From Mycobacterium sp. (GTDB lineage: Bacteria > Actinomycetota > Actinomycetes > Mycobacteriales > Mycobacteriaceae), in NCBI RefSeq assembly GCF_025965855.1, contig NZ_JAOPWB010000192.1, positions 1 through 64,000 of the forward strand: a stretch of DNA of 64,000 nucleotides, in the 5' to 3' direction. The notes below the pieces were generated by a model. It saw only the letters and a program-made list of their open reading frames with translations. It had not been told where the DNA came from and made no database searches. Below are positions 35,965 through 44,753 of this stretch, piece by piece; position 1 is the stretch's first letter, and every line of letters begins with the position of its first letter. The translations under genes were made by a program, and so were the position numbers.

Positions 35965-38130
35965 ATGGGTATCGCCCTGACCGACGACCATCGCGAACTC
36001 GCCGGGGTGGCCCGCGCGTTCCTGACGTCACAGAAGGCGCGCTGGGCGGCGCGATCCCTGCTCGACGCGCCCGACGAGGGCCGGCCCGGCTTCTGGCAGA
36101 ACCTGGTGGAGCTCGGCTGGCTCGGTCTGCACGTCGACGAAGAGCACGGCGGCACCGGCTACGGCTTGCCCGAGCTCGTCGTGGTCGTGGAGGAACTCGG
36201 CCGCGCGGTGGCACCGGGACCGTTCGTGCCGACGGTGATCGCGTCGGCGGTGATCGCCAAAGAGGGCAGCGCAGAGCAGAAGTCGCGGCTGCTGCCCGGG
36301 CTGACCGATGGAACCGTCACCGCGGGGATCGGCCTACAGAGCGAGGTCCGGGTCAAGGACGGCGTGGCGGACGGCGACGCCGGGATCGTGCTGGGTGCCG
36401 GGCTCGCCGACCTGCTGGTGGTCGCCGCCGGTGATGACGTGCTGCTGCTGGACCGGGCGCGCGACGGCGTGTCGGTGGACGTGCCGGGCAACCTCGATCC
36501 GACCCGGCGCTCCGGACGCGTGCGCCTGCAAGGCGTGAGCGTCACCACCGACGACATCTTGGCGGGCGCGCGGCTATCGGCCCTGGCCCGGGCGCGGACG
36601 CTGCTGGCCGCGGAGGCCGTGGGCGGGTCGTCGGACTGCGTCGAGGCCGCCGTCGCCTATGCCAAGGTGCGCCAGCAATTCGGGCGGACCATCGCAACCT
36701 TTCAAGCGGTCAAGCATCACTGCGCGAACATGTTGGTGGCCGCCGAGTCGGCGACCGCCGCGGTATGGGACGCCTCGCGCGCGGCGGGGGAGGATGAGGA
36801 GCAATTCCGCCTGGTCGCCGCGGCGGCGGCGGCGCTGGCGTTTCCGGCCTACACGCGCAATGCCGAACTCAACATCCAAGTCCACGGCGGCATCGGCTTC
36901 ACCTGGGAGCACGACGCGCACCTGCACCTGCGCCGCGCGCTCGTGACGGCGGCCCTGTTCGGCGGGGACGCACCGGCGCGGGACGTCTTCGAGCGCACCG
37001 CGGCCGGCGCCGTCCGGGACAACAGCCTGGACCTGCCGCCGGAGGCGGAAGAGCTGCGCACCCGGATCCATGCCGACGCCGCCGAGATCGCCGCCCTGGA
37101 CACGAAGGCGCAGCGCGACAAATTGATCGAGACGGGTTACGTGATGCCGCACTGGCCCAGGCCCTGGGGTCGCGCGGCCGACGCGGTGGAGCAGCTCGTG
37201 ATCGAGGAAGAGTTCCGGGCCGCGGGCATCAAGCGCCCCGACTACTCGATCACCGGATGGGTGATCCTGACCCTGATTCAGCACGGAACCCCTTGGCAGA
37301 TCGAAAGATTCGTGGAGAAGGCGCTGCGTCAAGACGAGGTCTGGTGCCAGCTGTTCTCCGAACCCGAAGCCGGGTCGGATGCGGCGTCCGTCAGGACCCG
37401 CGCCACCCGGGTCGACGGCGGCTGGAAGATCAACGGGCAGAAGGTGTGGACGAGCGGGGCGCAGTACTGCGCCAGGGGCCTGGCCACCGTGCGCACCGAC
37501 CCGGACGCTCCCAAGCACGCCGGCATCACCACCGTGATCATCGACATGAAGGCCCCCGAGGTCGAGGTGCGGCCGCTGCGTCAGATCACCGGAGGCTCGG
37601 AATTCAACGAGGTGTTCTTCAACGACGTGTTCGTGCCCGACGATGACGTCGTCGGGGCGCCGAATTCCGGGTGGACCGTCGCGCGGGCGACGCTGGGCAA
37701 CGAGCGGGTCAGCATCGGCGGCAGCGGCTCGTTCTACGAGGGCCTGGCGGCGAAACTCGTCGAACTGGCGCAGAAGCATGCGGATCGGTTGGCGGGCGCC
37801 GAAGTTCGGGTCGGCTACTACCTCGCCGAGGATCATGCGCTGCGGCTGCTGAATCTGCGTCGCGCCGCCCGCAGCGTCGAGGGAGCGGGTCCCGGTCCAG
37901 AGGGCAACGTCACCAAGCTGAAGCTGGCAGAGCACATGGTCGAGGGCGGCGCGATCTCGGCGACGCTGCTGGGGCCCGAGGTCGCGCTGCTCGACGGGCC
38001 CGGCGCGGTGGTCGGCCGGATGATCATGGGCTCGCGCGGCATGACGATCGCGGGCGGCACCTCCGAGGTGACCCGCAATCAGATCGCCGAGCGCATCCTC
38101 GGGATGCCGCGCGATCCGCTGATCAACTAG
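35965..38130 (+). CDS. fadE22: FadE22-type double acyl-CoA dehydrogenase
   Basis: The 721-residue product carries two acyl-CoA dehydrogenase modules, as in FadE22 (Rv3061c). The first (to about residue 330) has AYAKVRQQFGRTIATFQAVK and NIQVHGGIGFTWEHDAHLHL. The second has WCQLFSEPEAGSDAASVRTR, INGQKVWTSGA and the C-terminal MTIAGGTSEVTRNQIAERIL with its EXXXN/Q type active region. GAGGAGG precedes the ATG. FAD-dependent first step of acyl-CoA oxidation. Confidence 0.93.
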   Translation: MGIALTDDHRELAGVARAFLTSQKARWAARSLLDAPDEGRPGFWQNLVELGWLGLHVDEEHGGTGYGLPELVVVVEELGRAVAPGPFVPTVIASAVIAKEGSAEQKSRLLPGLTDGTVTAGIGLQSEVRVKDGVADGDAGIVLGAGLADLLVVAAGDDVLLLDRARDGVSVDVPGNLDPTRRSGRVRLQGVSVTTDDILAGARLSALARARTLLAAEAVGGSSDCVEAAVAYAKVRQQFGRTIATFQAVKHHCANMLVAAESATAAVWDASRAAGEDEEQFRLVAAAAAALAFPAYTRNAELNIQVHGGIGFTWEHDAHLHLRRALVTAALFGGDAPARDVFERTAAGAVRDNSLDLPPEAEELRTRIHADAAEIAALDTKAQRDKLIETGYVMPHWPRPWGRAADAVEQLVIEEEFRAAGIKRPDYSITGWVILTLIQHGTPWQIERFVEKALRQDEVWCQLFSEPEAGSDAASVRTRATRVDGGWKINGQKVWTSGAQYCARGLATVRTDPDAPKHAGITTVIIDMKAPEVEVRPLRQITGGSEFNEVFFNDVFVPDDDVVGAPNSGWTVARATLGNERVSIGGSGSFYEGLAAKLVELAQKHADRLAGAEVRVGYYLAEDHALRLLNLRRAARSVEGAGPGPEGNVTKLKLAEHMVEGGAISATLLGPEVALLDGPGAVVGRMIMGSRGMTIAGGTSEVTRNQIAERILGMPRDPLIN

Positions 38131-38140
38131 GCCCGGTTCT

Positions 38141-38211
38141 CCCCGCGAGCGTGCGTGTCTGTACAAAGACACGCCGCGCAACGCGGCATTCTGCGCACGC
38201 TCGTCGCGGGG
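38141..38211. terminator. Branched stem-loop between convergent fadE22 and DUF35 genes
   Basis: Outer arms CCCCGCGAGCGTGCG (38141-38155) pair with CGCACGCT (38194-38201) and CGCGGGG (38205-38211), with a 3-base bulge. Inside lie two more hairpins: CGTGTCT/AGACACG (154-160 with 167-173, loop GTACAA) and GCCGCG/CGCGGC (173-178 with 182-187). The whole can fold as a multi-branched structure. It fills the gap between two convergent stops, so a two-way terminator is likely. Confidence 0.55.
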
Positions 38212-38214
38212 GAA

Positions 38215-38547
38215 TCACGCGGGAGCGAATAGCGGCGCGCCCCCGCTGCCCTTCTCGGGCCGGATAGCCACGGGCATGCCGCACGTCACCGAATCCGGTT
38301 CGCAGCCAACGATGTTGGCGGCCACCCGCAGCCCGCTCTGTTCGGCGAGCTCGACGATGGCGATCACGTAGGGCGTCGGGATGTCCGGGTTATACGGGTG
38401 ATGATTCACCGTGTAGGTGAACACGGTGCCGCGTCCGGATACCGGCCGCGCCACCAGCGGGCCGCCGCAGTCGCGGCATTCCCCGGCGGACGGGTGCACC
38501 CAGCGCGCGCACTCATCGCAGTGTTCGATGAGCAACTCGCCGGGCAC
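38215..38547 (-). CDS. DUF35 zinc-ribbon/OB-fold protein
   Basis: The 110-residue product has an N-terminal rubredoxin-like zinc ribbon (CDECARWVHPSAGECRDCGG) and an OB fold (GTVFTYTVNHHPYNPDIPTP). DUF35 proteins pair with thiolase-like proteins to make acyl-CoA aldolase/thiolase complexes. It is divergent from just such a thiolase-like gene. GTG 38547 is favoured over TTG 38553 because the TTG falls inside an operator-like palindrome. Confidence 0.88.
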   Translation of the reverse strand: MPGELLIEHCDECARWVHPSAGECRDCGGPLVARPVSGRGTVFTYTVNHHPYNPDIPTPYVIAIVELAEQSGLRVAANIVGCEPDSVTCGMPVAIRPEKGSGGAPLFAPA

Positions 38548-38550
38548 GGC

Positions 38551-38570
38551 CAATACAGTACACTCTATTG
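38551..38570. promoter_or_regulatory. Candidate operator between DUF35 and thiolase genes
   Basis: CAATACAGTACACTCTATTG is a 20-base palindrome with a single mismatched pair (C/C). It lies between the divergent starts and shares AGTACACTCT with the site upstream of fadE22. It fits NGT-NN-ACN, the FadR-subfamily half-site layout. Confidence 0.55.
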
Positions 38571-38611
38571 ATTCGGACCTGGGCGGCGGATTGCTTGGAC
38601 GGGCGGTGCAT

Positions 38612-39805
38612 ATGACCTATTTCGAAAAAGACGCGATCTTGTCCGGCCTCGGCATCTCGCGCATCGGCCGTCGCACCGGCATCCCCGGCCTGGAGCTGAC
38701 CATGGAGGCGGTGCGCGCCGCCATCGAGGATGCCGGCCTGGCGCCGGCCGACATCGACGGGATCGCCACCCTCGGCGACACGCCAGCCGGGGACGTCAAC
38801 GCCGAACTGCGGATCGAGGCGGCCGACTGCGGAGCGGGCTTCGGCACCGGCGGCCTGCTGAGCCCGGTGATGTCGGCGTGCCGCGCGGTCGCCGAGCGAC
38901 GCGCGCACCATGTGGTGGTCTACCGGACGATACAAATGCTCGGCGGAACAGTCCCGGTCAAGCGGGACGAAAATGCGCCCGCGCCGGCACTTGCGCGGAT
39001 GTTCGATAGCCCCGAAGGCGCGCTGCGGCCGGCCGTCGGCGCGATGGACGACGTCAACGATTTGGTTGCGGCCCAGGCATATTCCGCCGCGAACTGGCTG
39101 GCGCTGAACTGCCGTCGGCACATGGAGTTGTACGGGACCACCAAGGAACAGCTGGGCTGGGTGGCACTCAACGGCAGGCGCAACGCCGCGCTGAATCCCC
39201 TTGCGGTCTACCGCGGGCCGATGACCATGGCCGACTACCTGGGCGCCCGCCCGGTTTCGACCCCGTTCGGGCTGTTGGACTGCGACGTCCCCATCGACGG
39301 CTCGATCGCGGTGGTGGTGTCGAACGCGGAGTACGCCCGCGACTGTCCGCACCGCGCGGTGGCGGTGGAGGCGATCGGCGGATCCGACGGTGCCGGTGGC
39401 TGGTTCCACCGCGACGACTACCCGAAGATGGCGATGTCGGACGCGACCGCGCAGATGTGGTCGCGCACGCAGTTGACGCCCGCCGACCTCGATCTGGCCG
39501 AGTTGTACGACGGTTTCACATTTCTCAGCCTCGCGTGGCTGGAGGCCCTGGGGGTATGCGGCGACGGCGAGTCCGGGCCGTTCGTCGAGGGCGGCGCGCG
39601 GATCGCCCGCGACGGCCAACTGCCTCTGAACACCTACGGCGGCCAGCTCTCGGCCGGGCGCATGCACGGCTATTGGGCGCTCCACGAAGGGTGCCTACAG
39701 CTGCGCGGCGAGGCGGGGGAGCGCCAGGTGTCGAAACGTCCCGAGGTCGGCGTGGTGTCCGTGGGCGGCGGGCCCGTCGCGGGATGCATGTTGCTGACAT
39801 GCTGA
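38612..39805 (+). CDS. Thiolase-like protein (lipid-transfer/SCP-x thiolase type)
   Basis: The 397-residue product has the thiolase-like fold: SGLGISRIGRRTGIPGLELT near the N-terminus, DIDGIATLGD, then DLAELYDGFTFLSLAWLEAL and LPLNTYGGQLSAGRMHGYWA. The N-terminal nucleophile Cys of degradative thiolases is not clear; ADCGAGFGTGG is in that region. Such proteins act with DUF35 partners in steroid or fatty side-chain cleavage. The partner is divergently encoded 64 bases away. Confidence 0.85.
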   Translation: MTYFEKDAILSGLGISRIGRRTGIPGLELTMEAVRAAIEDAGLAPADIDGIATLGDTPAGDVNAELRIEAADCGAGFGTGGLLSPVMSACRAVAERRAHHVVVYRTIQMLGGTVPVKRDENAPAPALARMFDSPEGALRPAVGAMDDVNDLVAAQAYSAANWLALNCRRHMELYGTTKEQLGWVALNGRRNAALNPLAVYRGPMTMADYLGARPVSTPFGLLDCDVPIDGSIAVVVSNAEYARDCPHRAVAVEAIGGSDGAGGWFHRDDYPKMAMSDATAQMWSRTQLTPADLDLAELYDGFTFLSLAWLEALGVCGDGESGPFVEGGARIARDGQLPLNTYGGQLSAGRMHGYWALHEGCLQLRGEAGERQVSKRPEVGVVSVGGGPVAGCMLLTC

Positions 39806-39826
39806 AATAACCTGCGGGAGAGTGCA

Positions 39827-41272
39827 ATTGAGCCTCAACTGAGTCTCGAGCCGGACGCCGGCCGGGCGAACAAACTGGCTTCGAAGGTTGCCCGCCACAT
39901 CGAGGCGGATATCGTTCGCCGCGGCTGGACCATCGGCGAATCGCTCGGCTCCGAACAGGCTCTGCAACAACGCTTTCGCGTGAGTCGATCGGTACTGCGG
40001 GAGGCCGTTCGCCTCGTCGAACACCACCAGGTCGCCCGGATGCGCCGCGGACCGGGCGGCGGCTTGCTGATCTGCGAGCCGGATGCCGGCCCCGCGACCC
40101 GTGCCGTGGTGATCTACCTCGAGTATCTGGGCACGACGCTGGTCGACCTGTTGAACGCGCGCCTGGTGCTCGAGCCCCTAGCGGCGTCCCTGGCGGCGGA
40201 ACGGATCGACGAAGCCGGCATCGACCGGTTGCGGGCGGTGTTGCGGGCGCAGGAGCACTGGCGGCCGGGTATGCCGGCGCCGCGCGACGAGTTCCACATC
40301 GCGCTCGCGGAGCAGTCGAAAAGCCCGGTCCTGCAGCTGTTCATCGACATCCTGATGCGGCTCACCACGCGATACGCCCTGCAGTCGCGGGCCGACTCGG
40401 CGACCGAGGCCATCGAGGCGATCGATCACATGCACCACGACCACTCCGGGATCGTCGCCGCCGTCACCGCCGGCGACGCGGCGCGGGCCAGGACGCTCAG
40501 CGAACGACACGTGGAAGCGGTGACCGCCTGGCTGCAGCGGCATTACCCCGGCGGGGGGAGCCGGGCGCGCGGGCCGCGCCGGCTCGACGCTGACGTACCC
40601 CACGGCAAACTGGCCGAGATGCTGGCGGCCACCATCGGCGACGAGATCGCCGCCGACGGCTGGCAGGTCGGCTCGGTCTTCGGAACGGAGACGGCGCTGC
40701 TGGAGCGCTACCGCGTGAGTCGCGCCGTGTTCCGGGAATCAGTGCGGCTGCTCGAATATCACTCGGTCGCGCAAATGCGTCGCGGGCCCGGCGGTGGGCT
40801 GATCGTCACCAAACCCCACGCCGATGCCAGCATCGACACCATCGCCCTGTACCTGCAGTACCGCAAGCCGACGCGGGAAGACTTGCGCTGCGTCCGCGAC
40901 GCCATCGAGATCGACAACGTCGCCAGAGTCGTCAAGCGGCGAACCGAGTCGCAGGTGGCGGCGTTCCTGGCAACCCATCCCGGCACGCAGGAGGGCGACG
41001 TGCGCAAGGCCGTCGCCGAGGAGGTCCGGTTCCACCTCGGCTTGGCGCAACTGGCCGGCAACGCGCTGCTGGACCTTTTCCTGCGGATCATCATCGAGCT
41101 GTTTCGCCGGCACTGGTCCAGCACCGCGCAAACCGAGCCGACCTGGGCCGACGCCGTCGCCGTGGAGCACGCACACCTGCGGATTCTGCAGGCGATCGAG
41201 GCCGGCGACGACAGCCTCGCCCGCTACCGCATCCGTCGGCACCTGGACGCCGCGGCCTCCTGGTGGCTGTAG
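39827..41272 (+). CDS. Tandem FadR-type GntR regulator with probable ATT start
   Basis: The protein has two complete GntR/FadR units in series, as in Rv3060c (about 490 residues). Helix-turn-helix 1 is SEQALQQRFRVSRSVLREAV; helix-turn-helix 2 is TETALLERYRVSRAVFRESV. Each is followed by a MRRGPGGGL wing and an FCD effector domain. The first domain begins upstream of the first GTG (39980), and back to the stop there is no ATG, GTG or TTG in frame. ATT at 39827 has CGGGAGAG 6 bases upstream and gives 481 residues. It probably controls fadE22 and the thiolase pair. Confidence 0.85.
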   Translation: MEPQLSLEPDAGRANKLASKVARHIEADIVRRGWTIGESLGSEQALQQRFRVSRSVLREAVRLVEHHQVARMRRGPGGGLLICEPDAGPATRAVVIYLEYLGTTLVDLLNARLVLEPLAASLAAERIDEAGIDRLRAVLRAQEHWRPGMPAPRDEFHIALAEQSKSPVLQLFIDILMRLTTRYALQSRADSATEAIEAIDHMHHDHSGIVAAVTAGDAARARTLSERHVEAVTAWLQRHYPGGGSRARGPRRLDADVPHGKLAEMLAATIGDEIAADGWQVGSVFGTETALLERYRVSRAVFRESVRLLEYHSVAQMRRGPGGGLIVTKPHADASIDTIALYLQYRKPTREDLRCVRDAIEIDNVARVVKRRTESQVAAFLATHPGTQEGDVRKAVAEEVRFHLGLAQLAGNALLDLFLRIIIELFRRHWSSTAQTEPTWADAVAVEHAHLRILQAIEAGDDSLARYRIRRHLDAAASWWL

Positions 41273-41379
41273 GGCCCCGGGCCCGCCTCGATGTGATGCG
41301 TTCGTGCGCATACCAAAGGCCCTTCGGGGGTATGGGGAGGGGGACAACGGATGGCCGGTCCAGCAGGGGGTTGGCACTT

Positions 41380-42384
41380 GTGATCGAAAGCGAGAGCGCG
41401 AGGGTGACGGGGGGTTTGGGGGGGACGGGAACCGGCCAATCGGGTTTCGTTCATTCCGCGCTGCTCTACCGGTCGCGGTGGGAGTACCTGGACTTCGTGG
41501 TTCGCTTCGTCGTCGACGGGTTGACGCGGGGCGAGGCGGTTCTGGTGGCGGTCCCGGGCGACAAGCTGGCCTTGCTGCGTGACGCGTTGCCCGGCTCCGG
41601 CGGCGGATTCCCGGCGGAGCTGCGGATGGCCGACATCGCCGAGATCGGCCGCAACCCGAGCCGGTTCATGGCCATGGAGGGTTCCTTCGTCGACGAGCAC
41701 CCGGGTCGGCGGGTGCGCATCGTGAGCCAGCTCGCCTGGCCGGGACGCACCGACGATGAAATCGTCGCCTGCGTCGAACACGAGGCGCTGGTCAACGGGG
41801 CCCTCGACGGATACCCCGCAACCGCGTTGTGCCTTTACGACGCGAGCCTGCTGGACGACGACGTGCTGGCGGATGCCCGTGCGACGCACCCCCTGCTGTG
41901 GAGCTGCGGTGCGCTGCACCGCAGCGCCGAATATGCGCCCGACGACGTCCTGGACCGCTGCAACCGACCGCTCGCCCCCAAACCCGGGGCCGTCACGTAC
42001 ATGGTCAGGAAGTCCGCGGACCTTCGCCCCGCCCGTTCGTTCGCCGTCAACTACGCCGGCTGGGTGGGAATGTCCCAGGATGGCATCGAGGATCTGCAAC
42101 TGATCGCAACCGAGCTCGCCACCAACAGCTTGATGTATACCGACGGAGCTTGCCGACTGGCCTTCTGGCGGCAAGACGAGCATCTGGTCTGTGAGGCGCG
42201 CGACAGCGGGCGGCTGGCCGACCCGCTGGTGGGACGCCTGGACCCGGGCCCGAGCGGCCCCGCCAGTCGCGGGCTGTTCCTGGTCAACGCCATATCGGAC
42301 TTGGTGCGCACACACACCACGCCGGCCGGGACGACGATCCAGGCCTACCTGCGGGTTGACGCGTCGGCTGGCCCGAACGGATAG
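41380..42384 (+). CDS. MEDS-domain protein with anti-sigma-type ATPase domain
   Basis: The product (334 residues from GTG 41380) has an N-terminal MEDS-like sensor domain (FVHSALLYRSRWEYLDFVVR, later ADARATHPLLWSCGALHRSA) and a C-terminal GHKL/HATPase domain of the RsbW class: DLQLIATELATNSLMYTDGA, ARDSGRLADPLVGRLDPG and RGLFLVNAISDLV. Such proteins bind anti-anti-sigma partners or act as switch kinases. No STAS partner or sigma gene is adjacent. The start is uncertain, since the frame is open from 41263. Confidence 0.8.
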   Translation: MIESESARVTGGLGGTGTGQSGFVHSALLYRSRWEYLDFVVRFVVDGLTRGEAVLVAVPGDKLALLRDALPGSGGGFPAELRMADIAEIGRNPSRFMAMEGSFVDEHPGRRVRIVSQLAWPGRTDDEIVACVEHEALVNGALDGYPATALCLYDASLLDDDVLADARATHPLLWSCGALHRSAEYAPDDVLDRCNRPLAPKPGAVTYMVRKSADLRPARSFAVNYAGWVGMSQDGIEDLQLIATELATNSLMYTDGACRLAFWRQDEHLVCEARDSGRLADPLVGRLDPGPSGPASRGLFLVNAISDLVRTHTTPAGTTIQAYLRVDASAGPNG

Positions 42385-42667
42385 GGGAAATCGCGCCGGA
42401 TCGGTGGCCGCGAAGTCGTCGGGCGTTGCTTCGCACCGGATGCTTGTCGGCATCGACCACGAAAGCATCTGTCCGGCAAGGCTTTACCGTTCCGCGTGAA
42501 ATGGATTTGCATTGCCCGCGCGCGGCGTCTAATGTTGGCGCTCGTGCGTCTTCTTCAGCGTGCCGTAGCCAGCACCCGCAGCGGGGTCTGATCCCAGACC
42601 GACCCCCCGCTGTGGGTCGGACGCTACTACCGTCGGTCGCTCCTGCTGATCAGAGAAGACCGACACC

Positions 42668-43195
42668 GTGCCTCTTTCCAAATCACTTTCCATCTCTCTT
42701 TCCGGGCCTGCCTCGTCATTGGCGCGCGAGTGCCCCGCGGCCTCCTGGTTCGGCCACCACTTCGGCGCCTTGTTGCCGCGCGGTCTGCGGGAGGAGGCCG
42801 ACGCCATGTCGTGGGAGGGTTTCGTCGCCACCTATGGCCACGCGGCCGGCCCGCTGCGGCTGGGGCACTGGGCCTGCACCGACACCGAGCGGCCCGCCGG
42901 GCGGCTCGGTCCGCAGGCCCGTAACTTTCGGGCCATGATCGCCGTCGGCGATCACATCGGCACGTCGACCGCCGCCGCCAGCGGTCCGATCGCCGCTCTC
43001 ACCGCGATGCTGCACGAGCGCGGGATAACGGTGGAGACATTGCGGTTTCACCAGGTGCGCTCGGGCGCGGTGACGGTCACGTTTATCCGCGGCAGCGACG
43101 GGGTTCGCGCCGAGTGGGCGATGGGCCTCTCGGAGGATCCGACCCAGTCGGCGCTGCGCGCGGTGATCTCGTGCGCCAACCGGCTGGTGGCCTGA
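42668..43195 (+). CDS. Stand-alone LeuA regulatory-domain-like protein
   Basis: In the 175-residue product, residues about 85-175 resemble the C-terminal regulatory/dimerisation domain of 2-isopropylmalate synthase: AMIAVGDHIGTSTAAASGPI, then AALTAMLHERGITVETLRFH, and SEDPTQSALRAVISCANRL. The catalytic TIM barrel is absent. The N-terminal half (ARECPAASWFGHHFGALLPR, WEGFVATYGHAAGPLRLGHW) is unlike LeuA. It may sense leucine or a related acid, or be structural. GTG start, weak ribosome site. It ends 6 bases from the convergent cyp136 stop. Confidence 0.7.
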   Translation: MPLSKSLSISLSGPASSLARECPAASWFGHHFGALLPRGLREEADAMSWEGFVATYGHAAGPLRLGHWACTDTERPAGRLGPQARNFRAMIAVGDHIGTSTAAASGPIAALTAMLHERGITVETLRFHQVRSGAVTVTFIRGSDGVRAEWAMGLSEDPTQSALRAVISCANRLVA

Positions 43196-43201
43196 AAGGC
43201 G

Positions 43202-44683
43202 TCAGAGCGGGCGCAGCACGATCGGCATCCCGTCCTTGGGCACCGGCATGCCGCCGTAGTCCCACTCCGCCTTGTATCCCGGGCGGGGCAGCTCGAGCCG
43301 ATAGCCGCGCAGCAGGCGGTGCAGGATCGTCTTGATCTCCAACTGCCCGAACACCATTCCGATGCACTTGTGCGCGCCGCCGCCGAACGGCGTGAACGCG
43401 TAGCGATGACGCTTGTGCTCGTTGCGCGGCTCGGTGAACCGGTCCGGGTCGAATTTCAGCGGGTCCGTCCAGAGTTCCGGCAGCCGGTGATTCATCCCCG
43501 GATAGGCGATGACGTTGGTGCCCTTGGGGATGTAGTAGCCCAGCAGGTCCGTGTCGCGCACGGTCTGACGCATGGCCCACTGCACCGGTGACACCAGCCG
43601 AATCGACTCGTTCATCACCAGGTCCAGCGACTCCAGCTTTTCCAGGGAGTCGATGTCGAGCGGACCGTCACCGAGGCGGTCCGATTCGTCGCGGCACCGC
43701 TCCTGCCACTCCGGGTGGGCGGCCAGTTGGTAGACCATCGTGGTGGCCGTCGACGTCGACGTGTCATGCGCGGCCATCATCAAAAAGATCATGTGATTGA
43801 CGATGTCCTCGTCGGAGAACTTGTTGCCGTCCTCGTCCTCGGTTTGGCACAACACCGACAGCAGGTCGTTGCCGTTCTTCCCGCGTTGTTCCCTGACGCG
43901 ATCGCGGAAGTAGTTCTCCAGCAGTTCGCGCGCCTTCAGGCCGCGCCACCAGGTGAACGGCGGGACGCCGGTGCGAATGATCGCGTTGCCGGCGCGGGTG
44001 GTGACGGCGAACGCCTTGTTCACCTTGGTCACCAGCTCGCGGTCGGCGCCCGGCTCGTGCCCCATGAACACCATCGAGGCGATGTCGAGGGTCAACTCCT
44101 TCATCGCCGGATAGAGGAGGAAGCGGGCATCGTTGACCACCCAGTCGTTGGCGACCGTCTGAGACACGACCTTGTCCATCTGCTCGACATAGGAAACCAG
44201 CCGGGACCGGACGAACGCCTCCTGCATGATCCGCCGGTGAAACATGTGCTCTTCGAAGTCGAGCAGCATCAGCCCGCGGCGGAAGAACGGCCCGATCACC
44301 GGCACCCAGCCCTGCTGCGAGTAGTCCTTGTTGCGGTTGGAGTAGATGACCTGCGCCGCGTCGGGGCCCAGCGCCGCGACGCCCGGCAGGACCGGAGAGT
44401 CACCGAAGACGACCGGGCCCTTGGTCTGGTAGAGGAACATCAGGTAATCCGGTCCGCCGCGCAGCATCTCGATGATGTGCCCGATGACCGGCAGCCCCGC
44501 ATCACCGAGCACCGGCTTGAGCCCGCTTCCCGGCGGCGGATCGGCGAGCTTGTGCTCCGGAAACTCGGTGTTCAGCAACCTGCGTTCGACGAGGCCCATG
44601 CCGGGGAAGTTGTTGATCGACGGGGTCAATCGGCGCCGCGCCTGATCAAGCAGGTAGTGCGGGGTGCTGATGGTGGCGGGCAT
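43202..44683 (-). CDS. cyp136: Cytochrome P450 CYP136 family
   Basis: The 493-residue product is a P450: I-helix MMAAHDTSTSTATT, ExxR in NESIRL, and heme loop FTPFGGGAHKCIGMVFGQLE with Cys as axial ligand. Order and size match Rv3059 (cyp136). ATG 44683 is chosen because AAAGGAG lies just upstream; the frame is open to 44734. A perfect inverted repeat between it and the divergent TetR gene implies TetR control. Confidence 0.93.
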   Translation of the reverse strand: MPATISTPHYLLDQARRRLTPSINNFPGMGLVERRLLNTEFPEHKLADPPPGSGLKPVLGDAGLPVIGHIIEMLRGGPDYLMFLYQTKGPVVFGDSPVLPGVAALGPDAAQVIYSNRNKDYSQQGWVPVIGPFFRRGLMLLDFEEHMFHRRIMQEAFVRSRLVSYVEQMDKVVSQTVANDWVVNDARFLLYPAMKELTLDIASMVFMGHEPGADRELVTKVNKAFAVTTRAGNAIIRTGVPPFTWWRGLKARELLENYFRDRVREQRGKNGNDLLSVLCQTEDEDGNKFSDEDIVNHMIFLMMAAHDTSTSTATTMVYQLAAHPEWQERCRDESDRLGDGPLDIDSLEKLESLDLVMNESIRLVSPVQWAMRQTVRDTDLLGYYIPKGTNVIAYPGMNHRLPELWTDPLKFDPDRFTEPRNEHKRHRYAFTPFGGGAHKCIGMVFGQLEIKTILHRLLRGYRLELPRPGYKAEWDYGGMPVPKDGMPIVLRPL

Positions 44684-44688
44684 TGAGG

Positions 44689-44705
44689 CTCCTTTGCGCT
44701 CCTTT
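44689..44705 (-). promoter_or_regulatory. Duplicated ribosome binding site of cyp136
   Basis: On the minus strand the leader holds two exact copies of GCAAAGGAGC in tandem, giving AAAGGAG at 44689-44695 and again at 44699-44705. The nearer copy is correctly spaced for the ATG at 44683. The second is an oddity that could act as a ribosome standby site. Confidence 0.6.
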
Positions 44706-44753
44706 GCGGGCCCGGGGCGGGTGACAGCGGTCACTGATCAACATCCTTCGGGA

